A stretch of DNA of 64,000 bases. Source: Andrena cerasifolii (lineage: Eukaryota > Arthropoda > Insecta > Hymenoptera > Andrenidae). Position numbers and translations under genes: made by a program. The notes below the pieces were generated by a model, which ran no database searches, was not told the origin of the DNA, and worked only from the letters and a program-made list of their open reading frames with translations. This document shows positions 24,267 through 37,063 of the stretch, in pieces. The DNA lies in the NCBI RefSeq assembly GCF_050908995.1, contig NC_135118.1, positions 2,232,001-2,296,000 on the forward strand, in the 5' to 3' direction. Every line of letters starts with the position of its first letter. Position 1 is the first letter of the stretch.

Positions 24267-25372
24267 GAGCTGGTAAATATTCAAATAATTCTAATAATTT
24301 ATTCCAATAGTACGGAGTATTCGCATATTCGAAGAACTCAAAGTGTTCGAATTTCTGATTGTACCGAGTACGAATCTGAACGTGAAATGTTTCTTGACAC
24401 TTTATAGTGATATTCTTTTCATATTGACCTTCACAATTGAGGCATTTGATAATTAATTAAATCGTTTATATATATATATATATAAATTATATTAAATTAC
24501 ATTACTTCTCTCGCGTTCAGATTAGCTAAATGCTGCTTTATTACGTAGTCTGATCGATACGCAGCTACATACCTAGTCGCTCAGAAGACGGTAGTACTAC
24601 CGTGCTGTCGTGCAATAAGTACTTTTGTTTCATAGAGGATTTCGTGTAAGCGAGGAAATATGGAAAGTGGGGCGAGTATCGAATCCGCAAGGAAAGAAGC
24701 CAATTTAGGAAAGAAAAAATTGATTTGTAATACAGCTTGCTGCAAAAAATCGAAGAAACTAGTAGGTACTTACTTAAAACATTACATTTATTTGTTTTTT
24801 TGTGCCTAATTTTGAATTTTTGATTTAAGCAATGTATAAAAAATATGCAACGAAGTAAGTAAACAAAATTATATTTAACTAAACAAAGAAGCAATTTTGT
24901 TACGAATTTACCACATTTACGGAAAAAGGGCACATAAACCACTTGCTTGAAACTTACAAATAAAGACACATCAATTTCGAATCATGACTTCTGCTTTCAG
25001 AACGTTTGAAGGACACGGTAACTACATTCTTAAAAAATTGGATTTAATTGCATTATTTTTTATTAATTTATACTACAATGAAAACTTTGAAATCGATTAT
25101 CTTGAAATGGCGTTTTGCCTATGTGCCCTTTTTCCGTCAAATGCCCCAATTATATTTGTTTTTCAAATGGTAAATTTAAAACTGTATTAATATTTGGGAA
25201 AGTTATAAATTCTATTTAAATTTCTAATAGCAATAATTTCATTCTTATTATTCATAGCAAAATCTGTTTTGGTGGAGAAAAACCGAAACATTCTTTTTGC
25301 CGTTACTAATTATTCGAATAATAATTTGAATATTCGAGTACTCCAAATTATTCGAATTCTTGACGCCCATCA
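24267..25372. mobile_element. possible hAT-type element with ATTCGAATA-rich ends
   Basis: The outer regions are rich in TATTCGAATA-like motifs in inverted orientation (24275-24360, 25310-25365). The left end TAGAGCTGGTAAATATTC resembles hAT ends of the TAGAGATGGGC type. An inner palindrome (about 24900-25130) repeats TGTGCCCTTTTTCCGT in inverted form. Boundaries are uncertain and no duplication is exact. Confidence 0.4.
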
Positions 25373-25467
25373 TTAACCAGGAAACTCCCGTCAATTTCTC
25401 GATCGCCTACGGTATCATCCTTTTCGCCACCTATCCCCCTCGCCTTTTGGGACGACTACTATTAATA

Positions 25468-25827
25468 GGTGTCATAAGGTGAATGTCCCAATTTCTGCTC
25501 ACGTCCCCATTTCTGCTCATTTCGCATTTTTCTTATTACTATAAGGGTCACGTTTGTATTGTAGTTACAACAAAATAATTCTAAATTAAGTGCAGTATAA
25601 GCAACGAAAAACTTTTGAAATGAGAGACTCATGATTTTTCGACCGTGTTTTAGCTGGTTGTGGTAAGGAACAGGGTCACTATTGGTATTCGATAATTGGG
25701 CAGAGAATAGTTTTGGCAGTAAAAGTTCTTATTTAATAAGAAAAACAAACAAATTTTTTACACCTTCTTTCTGACGAGTAACCTTTTAAATGAGCAGAAA
25801 TTGGGACATTCCCTTTATGCACCTTTA
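25468..25827. mobile_element. ~360-bp TIR element (AATGTCCCAATTTCTGCTCA ends)
   Basis: GAATGTCCCAATTTCTGCTC near 25481 returns as TGAGCAGAAATTGGGACATT near 25790-25812. The inverted similarity extends outward through AGGTGxCATAAxGG. The style is like the other TA-GGG elements in this window, but the flanks are unclear. Confidence 0.55.
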
Positions 25828-25994
25828 ATCGGTTCACAGGAAAGTTCATCGGTTCTTGCACTGCGACGGAGGCTATATTTATCCCAGGTATTGTGTGCCA
25901 CTCGTAAAAGTTAACTGCAACCCACGCTAGTGAACTCTTTCCGTCACCTTTACTAGCCACGACGCGGAAGTTAGCTGAATCGAATCCACCTATA

Positions 25995-27057
25995 CAGGGT
26001 CATCATTTAATCTTGCAACCCGCGCTCGCGCGAACAGGTAAAATGGCAACAGCGCCTCACGGACGTATTCCACTACAACCATGCACCGGCCCGGCGTGCG
26101 GAGAGCTGCCAGCGACTGCTGAACAGCAGTGATGCCCAAATTTCGAGAATTTTAGGATGGTCTCTCTCTCAAATTAAGGGGTTACCTGCCGTCAGGAGGT
26201 AGAAAAAGAATCGATTCTTTGGGAATTTATTTCAGAAAGTACATGCATATTTTTATGCAATGGTTTTTGTATTCAGATGAGGAACAGTTTAACAGGTTAT
26301 TATATTATGTTTTGTATAAAAATATTTAGTTATTGCAAAATTACAACTGATTTCCCGGAAGCTGTTTTTAGATCGGTGATCACGATTTCTTCAAAACCGC
26401 TTCACCAATCTTTCTGAAACTTTGTAGGATTCTTCTAGACATACAAATCTAGTCTTTAATCAAAGCATTTGTTTTTCCAAAGCATAGTTTTCATTTTATG
26501 GATGAGAAATAAGTGTTTTTTTCCACGAAACTCGATCATTTCACTTTAAACATCTGCCATTTTGTCCCAGATTAATATTTTATAAAATGGAACGATTAAA
26601 GACTAGATAAACTATTGTACTAACTAAATCTTCTTCGTTTTTTTTATTTCAGATAACCCAGTTCCGAATAATGTTGGTCACCGAAAAATGTGTTTCTAAA
26701 AACAGCTTCCGGTAAATCAGTTATAATTGCGCAATAACTAAATATTTTTATATTAAAACATAATTTAATAACCTGTTAAAATGTTCCTCACCTGAATACA
26801 AAAACCATTAAATAAAAAAATGCATGTATTTTCTGAAATAAATTCCCAAAGAATCGATTCTTTTTCTACCCCCTGACGATAAGTAACCCCTTAATGTGGC
26901 AAAGAGCAAACTGTTTATTTGATACTGTATTTAATGCTGTTTTTAAAATTCGTGGTGTTGGTAAACAATAGGCTAGTTGTTTTTCTGTATCATTACTTTC
27001 AGAAATTGAGAAATTAAATTTTTATTCAATTATGTGTTTGTTCTGCAGGCCTCAGAA
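25995..27057. mobile_element. CAGGGTC-family element copy 2, split by a TTAA MITE
   Basis: It starts CAGGGTCATC after TA (25993-25994). The copy runs to the TTAA at 26174, is interrupted by the foldback at 26174-26894, and resumes with GTGGCAAAGAGC. Internal sequence from 26900 to 27057 matches, inverted, the stretch 28440-28610 of the intact copy. At 27058 another family member (CAGGGTCAGCG) has inserted into it at TA, and that copy is cut off by the Helitron at 27332. Confidence 0.7.
26174..26894. mobile_element. TTAA-flanked foldback MITE, copy 2
   Basis: The ends are TTAAGGGGTTACCTGCCGTC and its complement, with TTAA at 26174-26177 and 26891-26894. The arms include AGAATCGATTCTTTGGGAAT. 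The empty site is visible in other copies of the host element (CAAATTAACGTCGCAAAGAG at about 27230), which proves that a single TTAA was duplicated on insertion. Confidence 0.85.
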
Positions 27058-27059
27058 TC

Positions 27060-27331
27060 TACAGGGTCAGCGTTTTATCCTGCAACCCGCGGTCGCGAGA
27101 ACTTGTAAAATGGCAACAACGCCTCACGAACGCATTCCACTACAACCATACACCGGCCCAGCGGAGAGCTGCCGGCGACCGCTGGACAGCAGTGATATCC
27201 GAGCTCCGAAAATTTTAGGACGGTCTTTTTCAAATTAACGTCGCAAAGAAATATTGGGAATTTCCCGGCCCAGGTAAGCGAGCCGCGCGTTCCGCTTTTA
27301 CGATCGGTTTCCCACAGTTTAAAAATCTACA
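27060..27331. mobile_element. CAGGGTC-family element, truncated copy 3
   Basis: It begins CAGGGTCAGCGTTTTATCC after a TA and follows the left ~270 bp of the family. It stops where the Helitron 5' end TCTATACTATTATATAAAG starts at 27332. Confidence 0.65.
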
Positions 27332-27934
27332 TCTATACTATTATATAAAGAGAGAGAGCCGATTTTTATCTCTGCGCAAAACTGAAGACCTATTCAACCG
27401 ATTTTCCTCAAATTCTAACACGTTATTCCTGCATACTCTAGGATGGATATAAGCGATGTAGCGTGTCTCAGAAACGCGTTATTAACATGTAATTTATGTG
27501 TAAACATTTCATGTGTACGGCTGTTTTACAGACCACGTGACCCGTGTATACGTCAGTCTACTTCGCACGCGCATGCGCAAATTCGGCCCGCGCGATACCG
27601 CGCCCGCAGCAGTACCGTAATGTCACCACCAGATGGCAAAGCTTTTCGCGCGCTTTCTCGCTAGAGAAGTGGCTTACCGCGGACATATATGTTAGAATGA
27701 TCGTATGGTTACAAATTGATGCTGCAGATTTATGTGTACCCCGTGTGGATGTTACTATGCCCCGGGTGCAATCAAATTTGTCAAGATCATCCACTCCTGC
27801 TCGACGTATGCAATACTAGCTTTGCTTACTCAGCTTCACCCGAAATTTAAATTCTGATTTTATAAAAAAAAAATTGTTTTTTATTTATTTAACTTTTTTG
27901 TGAAAATAGCCACGTTCATGTGGATACGTAGGTA

Positions 27935-28995
27935 CAGGGTCAGCGTTTTATCCTGCAATCCGCGCTCGCGCGAACTTGTAAGATGGCAACAGCGCTTCAC
28001 GAACGCATTCCACTACAACCATGGCGTTGGGAGGGCTGCCAGCGACCGCTGGACAGCAGTGATGCCCGAGCTCCAAAAATTTTAGGACGGTCTCTTTCAA
28101 ATTAACGTCGCAAAGAGCTATTGGGAATTTCCCGGCCCAGGTAATCGAGCCGCGCGCTCCGCTTTTATGATCGGTTTACCACTCGCACTCCAGATTACTG
28201 TAATGAGGTTTGAAAATAATGTCGACTGATCTCGTACCCGTCTCAATTTAAATTTTTTTAGCTACGACAGGGTTGACCGCGGCGCTATACCCTTGTACGA
28301 AGAGATTTTTCGCCACCTGCGTGTAAAAGCCACAATAATGGCGCATCGTTCCAAAAACTGACATTAACTGAAGCCGGTATAGGCGTGGCGTTGAATAGCT
28401 AAAAGGTTAAAACATTCAGACACAAACAAAGAAAACCAGAACAATAAATTCTGAGGTCTGCAAACCTAACACATAATTGAATAAAAATTTGATTTCTCAA
28501 TTTCTGAAAGTAATGATACAGAAACAACTAGCCTATTATGTATCAACACCACGAATTTTAAAAACAGCATTAAATACAGTATCAAATAAACAGTTTGCAA
28601 AAGCTTTTGACAACAATTATGGTTAAAAATTGATAAAAGAAAAATTAAGTAAACGTAAAATATGTTAAATCATCCATCCATTAAGGGGGAATAATTTGTC
28701 CTCATTTTGCGGCGCAAATTGCATTCCGATATTTTTTATAGTTCCAAAGTTATACGAAAAAGGCCGCAAATTTGTCAACCCGGGCCGGGAAATTCCGAAT
28801 AGCTCTTTGCGACGTTAATTTGAAAGAGACCATCCCAAAATTCTCGAAGCTCGAGCATCACTGCTGTCCAGCGGTCGCTGGCAGCTCTCTGAACGCTGGG
28901 ACGGTGCATGGTTGTAGTGGAATGCGTCCGTGAAGCGGTGTTGCCATTTTACAAGTTCGCGCGGGCGCGGGTTGCAGGATAAAACGCTGACCTTG
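27935..28995. mobile_element. CAGGGTC-family TIR element, full copy (1061 bp)
   Basis: The ends CAGGGTCAGCGTTTTATCC and its complement are flanked by TA (27933-27934, 28996-28997). The unoccupied site GGGTAAAATGAGCTGGG exists in Helitron copy 1. Arms of about 200 bp include GAGACCGTCCTAAAATTTT-like sequence. No protein is encoded. Confidence 0.82.
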
Positions 28996-29026
28996 TATAA
29001 TGAGCTGGGACAAATTTCGTGACCCC

Positions 29027-29188
29027 CAGAGTTCGGAGGGAGTCGGCTCCAATAATGGAGGGGGAAACACCTACAGGAGTGGTGGTAATGTGTGCGTGAC
29101 TGACGCAGGCTCAGTTTATGCACACATAACTACCGCTCCTGTAGGTGGTTCCCCCTCCATCATTGGAGCCGACTCCCTCCGAATTCTG
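29027..29188. mobile_element. 162-bp hAT-type hairpin MITE
   Basis: A palindrome with ends CAGAGTTCGGAGGG and CCCTCCGAATTCTG is flanked by GTGACCCC and ATGACCCC (7 of 8). It interrupts Helitron copy 2 at a site that is continuous in copy 1. Confidence 0.78.
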
Positions 29189-29936
29189 ATGACCCCTGAG
29201 TTTACCGTTCGAATGTTTTTAGGCGACACACAAACACTTTCTGCTTTATATATTAAGATACACTGGTAAAACCTGGACTTATAAGAGTGAATCTTACCGG
29301 AAGGGTTGCATTGAATTATGATCCAGGAATTAATTAGATATGTTAACTTAGGAGAAGTAAGCTACCCGCAGTAAATCGGCGGTTTGGATCGTAAAATCAA
29401 TGGGTCAAACTAAACAGTAAATGATTTCTTTAATCAGAATCTTTTGTTTTATCAACTTCGAATTACCTTAGTTTTAAAATTATACATATTAATAGTATTA
29501 AATAATTTAAGGTAAAAAATCCGTAGATTTCAGTTTGCAATCCGTTGATGCGTAGATAAAGTAAAAAATCCGTAGATCTACGGAAATATCCGTAGGGTTG
29601 GTAACACTGCTGGTAAATCCTAGACTTATAAGAGTGAATGTTACCAGAAGGTTTGCATTGAATTATGACCCAGGAATTAACTAAGTAGGTATGTTAACAT
29701 AGGATAAGTTCAAATAGGAGCGATGGATAATATTTGCCATCATTGCTCCGGCAGGTGATGCGCAACAACAATTCATCCTAATGTCAGAAAATCATTATAC
29801 AAAGAATGTTATCTTCTCCGAAATATTACGAAGAAATCAAGCTTTTTTCAAAATACTTTATTTCCTTAAAAGATATTAATTCTAACAAACATGAATTAGT
29901 CACGCTAATATCTCGGGCGAAGCCGAGATGGGGGAT

Positions 29937-31900
29937 ATAATTCTCTGTCACGGGAAATGATAGCCGAAAATCTAGACTTACAGAAGATGAGAAGAAAGGA
30001 TTCTATTACGAACTGAATGAACTGTCAACAAAGGAGGCATGAAAAATTGCAGCACCGAAGCGAAGTCACGAATCAGTTGTGTAATTTTAATCAAAGCGAT
30101 CGCAAGGTTACACCCAGGACGACGATGGACGCCGAGTCGCCAGGTACCTCAAACAGTCACTCGTATATCCGTTCAAAGCGTCATCATTTCTGTGACTTCG
30201 CCTCGCGTATGGCACACAATATTTTTAAATAGTTTTAGCAGATTAAATTGTATGAAATCTTGAATTAATAGAAAATAAATAAACTGAATGAACAAGCCGT
30301 TCGTTTGGTCAAGTGAGACTGACACTTGTTGAAATTACGTACATAAGAAGGGACCAAGGGGAAATATAAATTTTTACTATGCATGACTACATAGCAGCGT
30401 CAACTTTTCAAGTGAAATGCATTATTGTAGGTAACACACAGAAGCAAAATTTCCATCTTCTCGCTTTAGTAGGTAACTCTATTTCTCATGTTCCATTTCT
30501 TTTTTCTTTTCGACATCATCACCAGCGTCATTCTACGATCCACCCACTCAAATTCCACGAATTCTTTGAGGAATTTAGGCGAGAGATTCGTGTGTTTTAC
30601 GTCACAAGAGATACACGTGTTACTCACTGATGTAAATGAAACTTCCTAAATAGAAAGAGCGAAATAAAAGCTAAACCTAATTCCAAGAAAGCCTCTTCGC
30701 GTGAAAGTTAGAACTTCGTTAGGACGGGTTTATCTCTGTCTCCTCAAATCGAAGACTATGCTTATTTGTTTATATCTATCTTAAAAACAGCCCCGCGATA
30801 TGCCAGTTAGCGCGCAGAGAACAAAGGAAGCATCGCGGGCACGTTTAAGCGCGATGAGTACCTATGTATGCGGATAGCGTCAGCGACAAGTGGCGTGTCG
30901 AGAATTCAGTCAGACGCAACAAGTAGTTCGAGCAAATGAACGACCCAACGTAGAGGTCATGTCTTCCAGGATCGATTCATAAGGCGTGCAGTGTAAAAGG
31001 ACGATATCCTGGAATTTCTTTAATAATACACCTTGCGTACATTTTCAATCCAATCTTGCACTTTCTTTGGGAATAATACATTTTTAGAGGATTATTTAAA
31101 TGCGTATAAAATGTAAAATCTTCTCAAAGTTTGTCTCAGGTATCATGTTACTTGGGCTTCGCGTGATAATTTCTGTAACCATAGTACTTTCAAAGTAGTT
31201 ATTCGGAGTTGTTAAAAATTGTAATCATAGTTTATTCTACTATCTCAAAATTAGTTGACTAAATTAAATTTTTACTATTTTTAGAAACAGTAATTCAATG
31301 ATTATTATACGTTATAACACACATTCACACTTATATATGTATATCAACATATTAATTGTAAGTCGTACGAATTTAATAACCGAAAATAATGAAAATTATT
31401 AAATACGTTTTCCTCTAAACATGTAACGCTTAATATTGGATAATTATTTGATCATTGTAGTGCCCGAAATTCATGCGATACCCTACTTCTATTTGCCAGA
31501 GTCTAAGTAAATTATCGATTTCTTAGTGAACAGACAGACGGGTAAACAGTATCGAACCCTAGGTCATGGAATTTTAACAAATATCGCGTCTATCATCTAC
31601 CGAAATATACTCTGCTGGAAATAGGCGATCGCCAGTTCGAATAAAAATGTTAGAAATATTCTATTTTAGACACAAAACAGTTGCAATCTTCAAAGTTAGC
31701 CATGTATGTTGCTAAAACAAGCTTTTCAAGTTCAGCGTTCACTGGATCTATACATTCACTCAGCAGTTGCGTACGAATTACAGTACCTACTCCAGATTCT
31801 AAGCTGTGTTATCTGAAAAAGACTTTCGTATTTATGGTGCATTAATTAAAAAAAAAAAACACATCAGGATACTAGAATAAAGAGCCGGGGCAACGTCTCC
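29937..31900. other. mostly unassigned; weak Tc1-like N-terminal remnant near 30040-30160
   Basis: Around 30040-30160 the plus strand can be read with frame changes as something like KIAxxKRSHExV...GRRxARYLK, reminiscent of a Tc1 helix-turn-helix region, but it is too degraded to assert. The rest shows no exon or element end. A GC-richer segment lies at about 30590-30960. Confidence 0.25.
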
Positions 31901-32688
31901 AAAATGAATGGAACGCGCCCCCACGCATTTGACCACCTACTTCGGAGACAACTCGTATAATATAAGAACACCTTGGGAGACAATATGTTTATTTTGTAAT
32001 CGAGCGTGTCCCTCGGTGGGTAATAAATATATCGACGGAAATATGCGTGCTATTTCACACCCACCGCCTGCTCACCGTGGATCGCACAACCCGTACGTAC
32101 GACTCTGATTCATCTCGGGCGCGAAACAGAAATCATCCAGAAGGAATGCGACCGTAAGGGTGCAGAGGACAATGATACGATATTAATGACGATGACAGGG
32201 ATAACGACGACCACAACGACGACGAAAATCACGTTAATGATAAGGACAATGACACTGACAATAATAATAGTGACTATGGCGACGACGTTTACGGTGGTGA
32301 CGATGAAGATTGTGGCGTCAGGATCAGCGGTGATTATAATACTAAACAGGATGACCATCGAGGTGATAATGGCGGTAGTTGACGAAGAAGAAGAACCAGC
32401 GTGGTGATAGTCGAAAACAAGGTTCCCGATTGGCTCTTTGATATCCGGGTGGAGGGGTTACGGGGGAAAACGGTTCGGGTAGGGGTTGTGAATGAGTACC
32501 GGGACGACGGACGTTGTAACGCACTCCGTCGCAGCCACCCTGACGGGCAACCGATACCCGAGTGCTCCGGTAGCTGCAGGTCGAATCGCCGAGGAACCGG
32601 TGGGAACGACGAATACTTTTCCTTCGAAAAGCGAAACGAAGCGAAAGGACGACTAAACGAACTGTGCGGGCAAGCGTCTCAACGGTGA
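31900..32688 (+). other. GC-rich island, possible 5' exon ending at a splice donor
   Basis: From about 32040 the base composition is clearly richer in G+C than the neighbours. There is an ACGACGACC-type short-period repeat at 32190-32330, and an open frame at 32401-32688 runs into a good donor (ACG|GTGAGT). The frame has no known motif. It could be an untranslated first exon and promoter region of a plus-strand gene, the nearest being the peptide precursor at 40.2 kb. Transcript data would be needed. Confidence 0.3.
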
Positions 32689-32699
32689 GTTTTTCGTCC

Positions 32700-34140
32700 C
32701 ACGCTTTCGTAACATTCGAACTGCTTTACTATAATCTTGAGCACGGTGAGAAACGCAACGAGTTATTGTCAGACTGCTGGATCAATTGCATTCGACGATC
32801 TCTTATTGGCTGAGAATGGAGACGTATTATCAATCCCAAGAAATTACAGTGCCGATAGCAAGTGGCATCCTTTGTGCAGAACTATATCCTCCAAAAATTG
32901 AGATTATCTCTCCACACTTTACGTTACATTACTGATTTGTAATATCTAATTGAATCGTACTGAGATTTTATGGCGAATCTATGCTATTTGATTGTAGAAA
33001 TAATATTTACTAATTAAATTTGAACGCACAGCGTAGTCACAAACAAGCAGACAACGTGCAATTGAAGTAATAATTTTTTTTTTTTTGAGGACACCCTACT
33101 GTATTCTGTCAAATTAGTGATACAGCGAAGTCCGCGAGCAGTAAATCTATGAATGCTGAGGATCACTCTTCAGGGGCACTTAAATTTCTCCATTATGCCA
33201 AATATCTTGTCATACAAATTATATACTTTGAAATATTTAACAATATCTTATTGGCGCTTTTATGAATGTATAAATTTGATCGTTATGGAATTTCCTTAAG
33301 AGGGCGATTCTCGTCTAACCGCACCAAAAGTAACTGATATTTAATTTTTTTTTAAAAAAACTGTTCTTTGCATTGGATTATACGCTTTTGAGATATAAGG
33401 AGGCATTTTTAAACTTGCAGAAAATATTTTTGGTATGTCGATGCTTTTTATTATTTAATAATTATTGTGGAATCTTGTTCACCTCTTCGACGATGTAACT
33501 CCTGTTGGAGGGATGTGTAGCACCTATCAGAGTCATTCGATTGCGAAAAAAATAGAAGTTTCTTAAAGTTAGTTTACGCTAAAAAAGTAAAAATTAAAAG
33601 AGTTATAGCGTTTGAAAGATAAAGTAAGTTTTTTCCTTACACAAATTTTTCACATTATTCATTGTATCAACGAAAAAAGTATTATAAATTAAAACTAAAA
33701 TTAAACAATTTGGTCCAGTCCCAGCGTCAATTATTTAACTTTAAGAAAATGTTCGTGTTTTCGCATTCAGATAACTGTGACAGGTGTTACACCTGACGCC
33801 AATATCGTCGAAGAGGTTAACACAATTCCATAATAATTAATAAATAATAAAAACAAGTTGAAAGATGCCTCCTGATATCCCAAAAGAGTTTAATGCAATA
33901 TTAACAATAATTTTTTGAAAAAAAATCATAAATTTCGAGGGCTGTTACACGAGAATCCGCCCTTAAAAAAATCGAGTTCGAATGTTCATCAAGAGGATGG
34001 AGAAGATTAAACAACTTTTCAAACATAATTTCTCAATAATTGTCCTTTTGATATGAAAACCTTGAAATCTCAGATACAGGTGTCTCATTTAATGGTGACT
34101 ATGGAATATTAAATGATATTGTTCTATGGAGCGAACCTGT
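32700..34140. other. no recognised feature
   Basis: AT-rich sequence. A loose inverted similarity around CACCTCTTCGACGATG (33480) and its complement (about 33800) suggests a decayed foldback of roughly 33290-33960. Nothing else is supported. Confidence 0.35.
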
Positions 34141-34144
34141 GAAA

Positions 34145-34385
34145 GGTTCTCGTTATAAAATGACTAGCTTTACAACTTGGCTTCGCCCGAAATTTAGATT
34201 TTGATTTTATAAAGAAAAAAATTTTCTTCTGTGAAAATGGTCACATTCATCCGGATTAGTCAGGCATAATGAGCTGACGCACATTTCCTGATCCCAGGGT
34301 TTATCGTTCCAACGATTTCAGGCGACAGACAAACACATAAACATATAGAAGCTTTCTGCTTCATATATTAAGATTCAAATACATA
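34145..34385 (+). mobile_element. Helitron fragment (same family as 17012)
   Basis: CTTCGCCCGAAATTTAGATT, the AATGAGCTG segment and GGCGACAGACAAACACA match the central-to-right part of the 17012-18029 Helitron in order, with small gaps. Neither end is present. Confidence 0.6.
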
Positions 34386-34389
34386 CTAT

Positions 34390-36719
34390 GAATATCATCA
34401 TATCGAGAACGCTTAGGTGAAATTGCCTGGAATCGCTCTGGATTTGACATTTCAGAGTAATCTGTCAATCGGCAAGCGGAAATTAGAAAATTAAATGTTC
34501 TGTGCAATAGCAGTGCCTAATAATCAATTTCCCTCCGTTATTAACACAAATTTATTTTGAATTTAATAACAATGTACTACAAGGCATCTCCTTAAATAGA
34601 GATTTTGGTATGCTCCCCATTATTGGTGCTTCAATTTATGCTTATTGCATTCATTTACCTTTCATATTTTCCAAACTTAAACGAATTTTGAAGTAAATAT
34701 TCCGCACCTACTGAATTTTGAAATATAAAACAAGTGCGCGGGGTACCACAAGCCTCGGCAGCCTAATCAAATATGTTACATAAATTTTATTACGTAATGT
34801 CGATTAATTAATAATACTTAAGAAAAAATCATCTCAAAATTTGCTTTAAAAAATTATTAATAAAATGATATGCATGAACAGGTATAAGAAATTAAAATTA
34901 AATAGGAAATAATAAAATACCTCAAAATGCTCTAAAAGCGATTAATAAAAGGATTGATTTATTTTTAAGTACCATTTGGATCGTGTTTTATGCTAAATTA
35001 ATCAAAGCACTCGCATTAAAAAAAACTCAACGTATGCGGAATATACTTAATTATAAATAACTGTGGTTAAATAATTATTACTAAAACAATTGTATTTAAA
35101 TAATTATTTTAAATAAAGATGTACCTAGCTGAAATAACTGGAATAATAATCAAGTTGGAATAAAAGAAAAATCTGAATGTGCCGCGAACTACTGACTTTT
35201 ATGTCGGTGGTCAGTCCTTTGAACTGCATGTAAATTCATGCATATCATCCATATAGTTCAGTCATTTCTGTGGTTAGTTACCATAATTATTGTTCTCAAA
35301 TTACTACTGGCTGTAGGCACAATCCGTAGCATATTTAATTACGATGTTATGTGCCGACAAAAAAGGCACCAGGGGTGAAAAATTACAGTTATTTTTTTTA
35401 TTTCTTATTTTTTATCTCCATTAATATTTATTTGTGTGGATTGTGGATAATAATTTGTAGTCAAAGAATCAAGCGATAAAATTTAAGACATTTGTCACTA
35501 GACGGCTACTGACACAATCCAACCTGCACGGTTACAAATACTTATGTGGAAACCTGACCACCAAACTAACGTTAAACACGAAGTTTTGTAAAAAATATAG
35601 TATTTTTTAAATAATGCGTATATACTCCCCAACTGTTTCCACTAATGAATTTAATATTTTTATTATTATTGTTTAGAATAACACTTGCCATTACAACGCG
35701 AAGCACTCAGCAAATTTTAAATGTATGACATATAGTTGAATTAATTAAAAACATTTAACGAAGCCTCTATTTAATACCAGACTTTCCGAGGGTAACCGTG
35801 TTAGAAATTCTTGCAAAATTAAATGAAAAAAAATACACCGGCTATACATTATAATAATTTTCATGAGAATTTTCTTAAACTATTAAACACTCAAGAACAG
35901 TGGCGACCCATGTAACGTCAAAAATTATTTTTTTCGAAATGTCCTTATCAGTTGTAACTGCAAGAAAACGATTATAGATATAATGACGAATATAAAATTA
36001 GCTTCACAAACTCTAAAAATGTATTGCGAATTAATTAAATTTTCCTTAATACTCTGATCTATTCCAAATCGGACAAAATAAAAATATTTCTTATATTCCG
36101 AGTTTATGTATAAATAAATACTTATCATACAGGATGATTCGTTGTAGTACAGCGATATTTCAAAACTTTTCGATACTTAGTTACACTCGATTAAAGTAGA
36201 TTGTAGGAAATAAGGATCAGGAGGCGTTGTCCCGCATGGAAAATCAGTTCAGCAACCCGCGATCGATCAACCAATCGTTTCCACGCGGCGTTCATTGTCA
36301 AAGGAACGACAATGTCTTTTTTTAACGCAGCCCCATTCCGTGGTCACTAAAATCGGCAAGAATGTGTGTATCATCGTACTAAATTTAGCAGGAATGTTGT
36401 ATAAATAGTCGTGCCCATTGCAGAAATGTCTCGAAAACGTAAACAGCATCTCTGATCTCGTGTTGAATAGAGAATTTGCGAGCGGCCTAATAACCATCGT
36501 CAACAACCGTCACAATGTCACGAATGTCCGCTGACATCACCCACGTTTTGATTGAATTTATAGCCGCTATGTTGCGTCCAATCCAAAGTGCCACATTTTG
36601 TTGTAGCAACAGGTCCAATACACACAATCATGAATATCAATGAGTCTGATGCTTGGGTTCATTTGGATTATAACAGTGTTTATATAGACAGACGTTTCCT
36701 TTCGTGAAGCTCCAAAGTA
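34390..36719. other. no recognised feature
   Basis: Very AT-rich stretch. No exon, element terminus or RNA gene could be supported on either strand. Confidence 0.35.
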
Positions 36720-37063
36720 CTTGGTACCAGGGATCCGAACCGCCGCGTAACCCTTAGCCGGTTAACCAAGGAAGGTTTCTGTAACCCATACTAACCGCGA
36801 GGGAACGGTTCTTAAATTCTAGGAAGAACCGAAGTGACCGGGTTAACCCGCTGCGAGCGGGTTACTAGTGGAGTAAGACAGTCTAGCCTAGACTAGACAG
36901 TCACTTAAGGCGAGGCAGTGATATGTGAATCTACAGGCAACACATATTCAGATCGAGTGAATGCACAATGTTTAAAATATACGAGTATATAATCCATGCG
37001 GGATTGATTAGTTTTAGAGGGATGTTAGAAACGGAATTTATACTTTATTTCTTCATCTTCAAG

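Larger units (their letters stand above)
27332..29936 (+). mobile_element. Helitron copy 2, carrying two nested elements
   Basis: It starts TCTATACTATTATATAAAGA and follows the copy at 17012-18029. The terminal hairpin lies near 29911-29930, but its last bases read GGGGGATATA instead of CTAG, so the 3' end is eroded. It is split by a CAGGGTC element (27935-28995) and a hAT hairpin (29027-29188). The part after 29340 also holds a partly duplicated segment repeating the stretch before the hairpin. Confidence 0.75.

Noticed and set aside
24565..24969. 134-residue minus-strand frame
   Set aside because: It is rich in Phe, Leu and Lys as expected from AT-rich DNA, partly within a palindrome, and has no motif.
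32110..32407. Val/Ile-rich and Thr-rich frames
   Set aside because: Both are translations of a short-period ACGACG/GATGAC-like tract on opposite strands.
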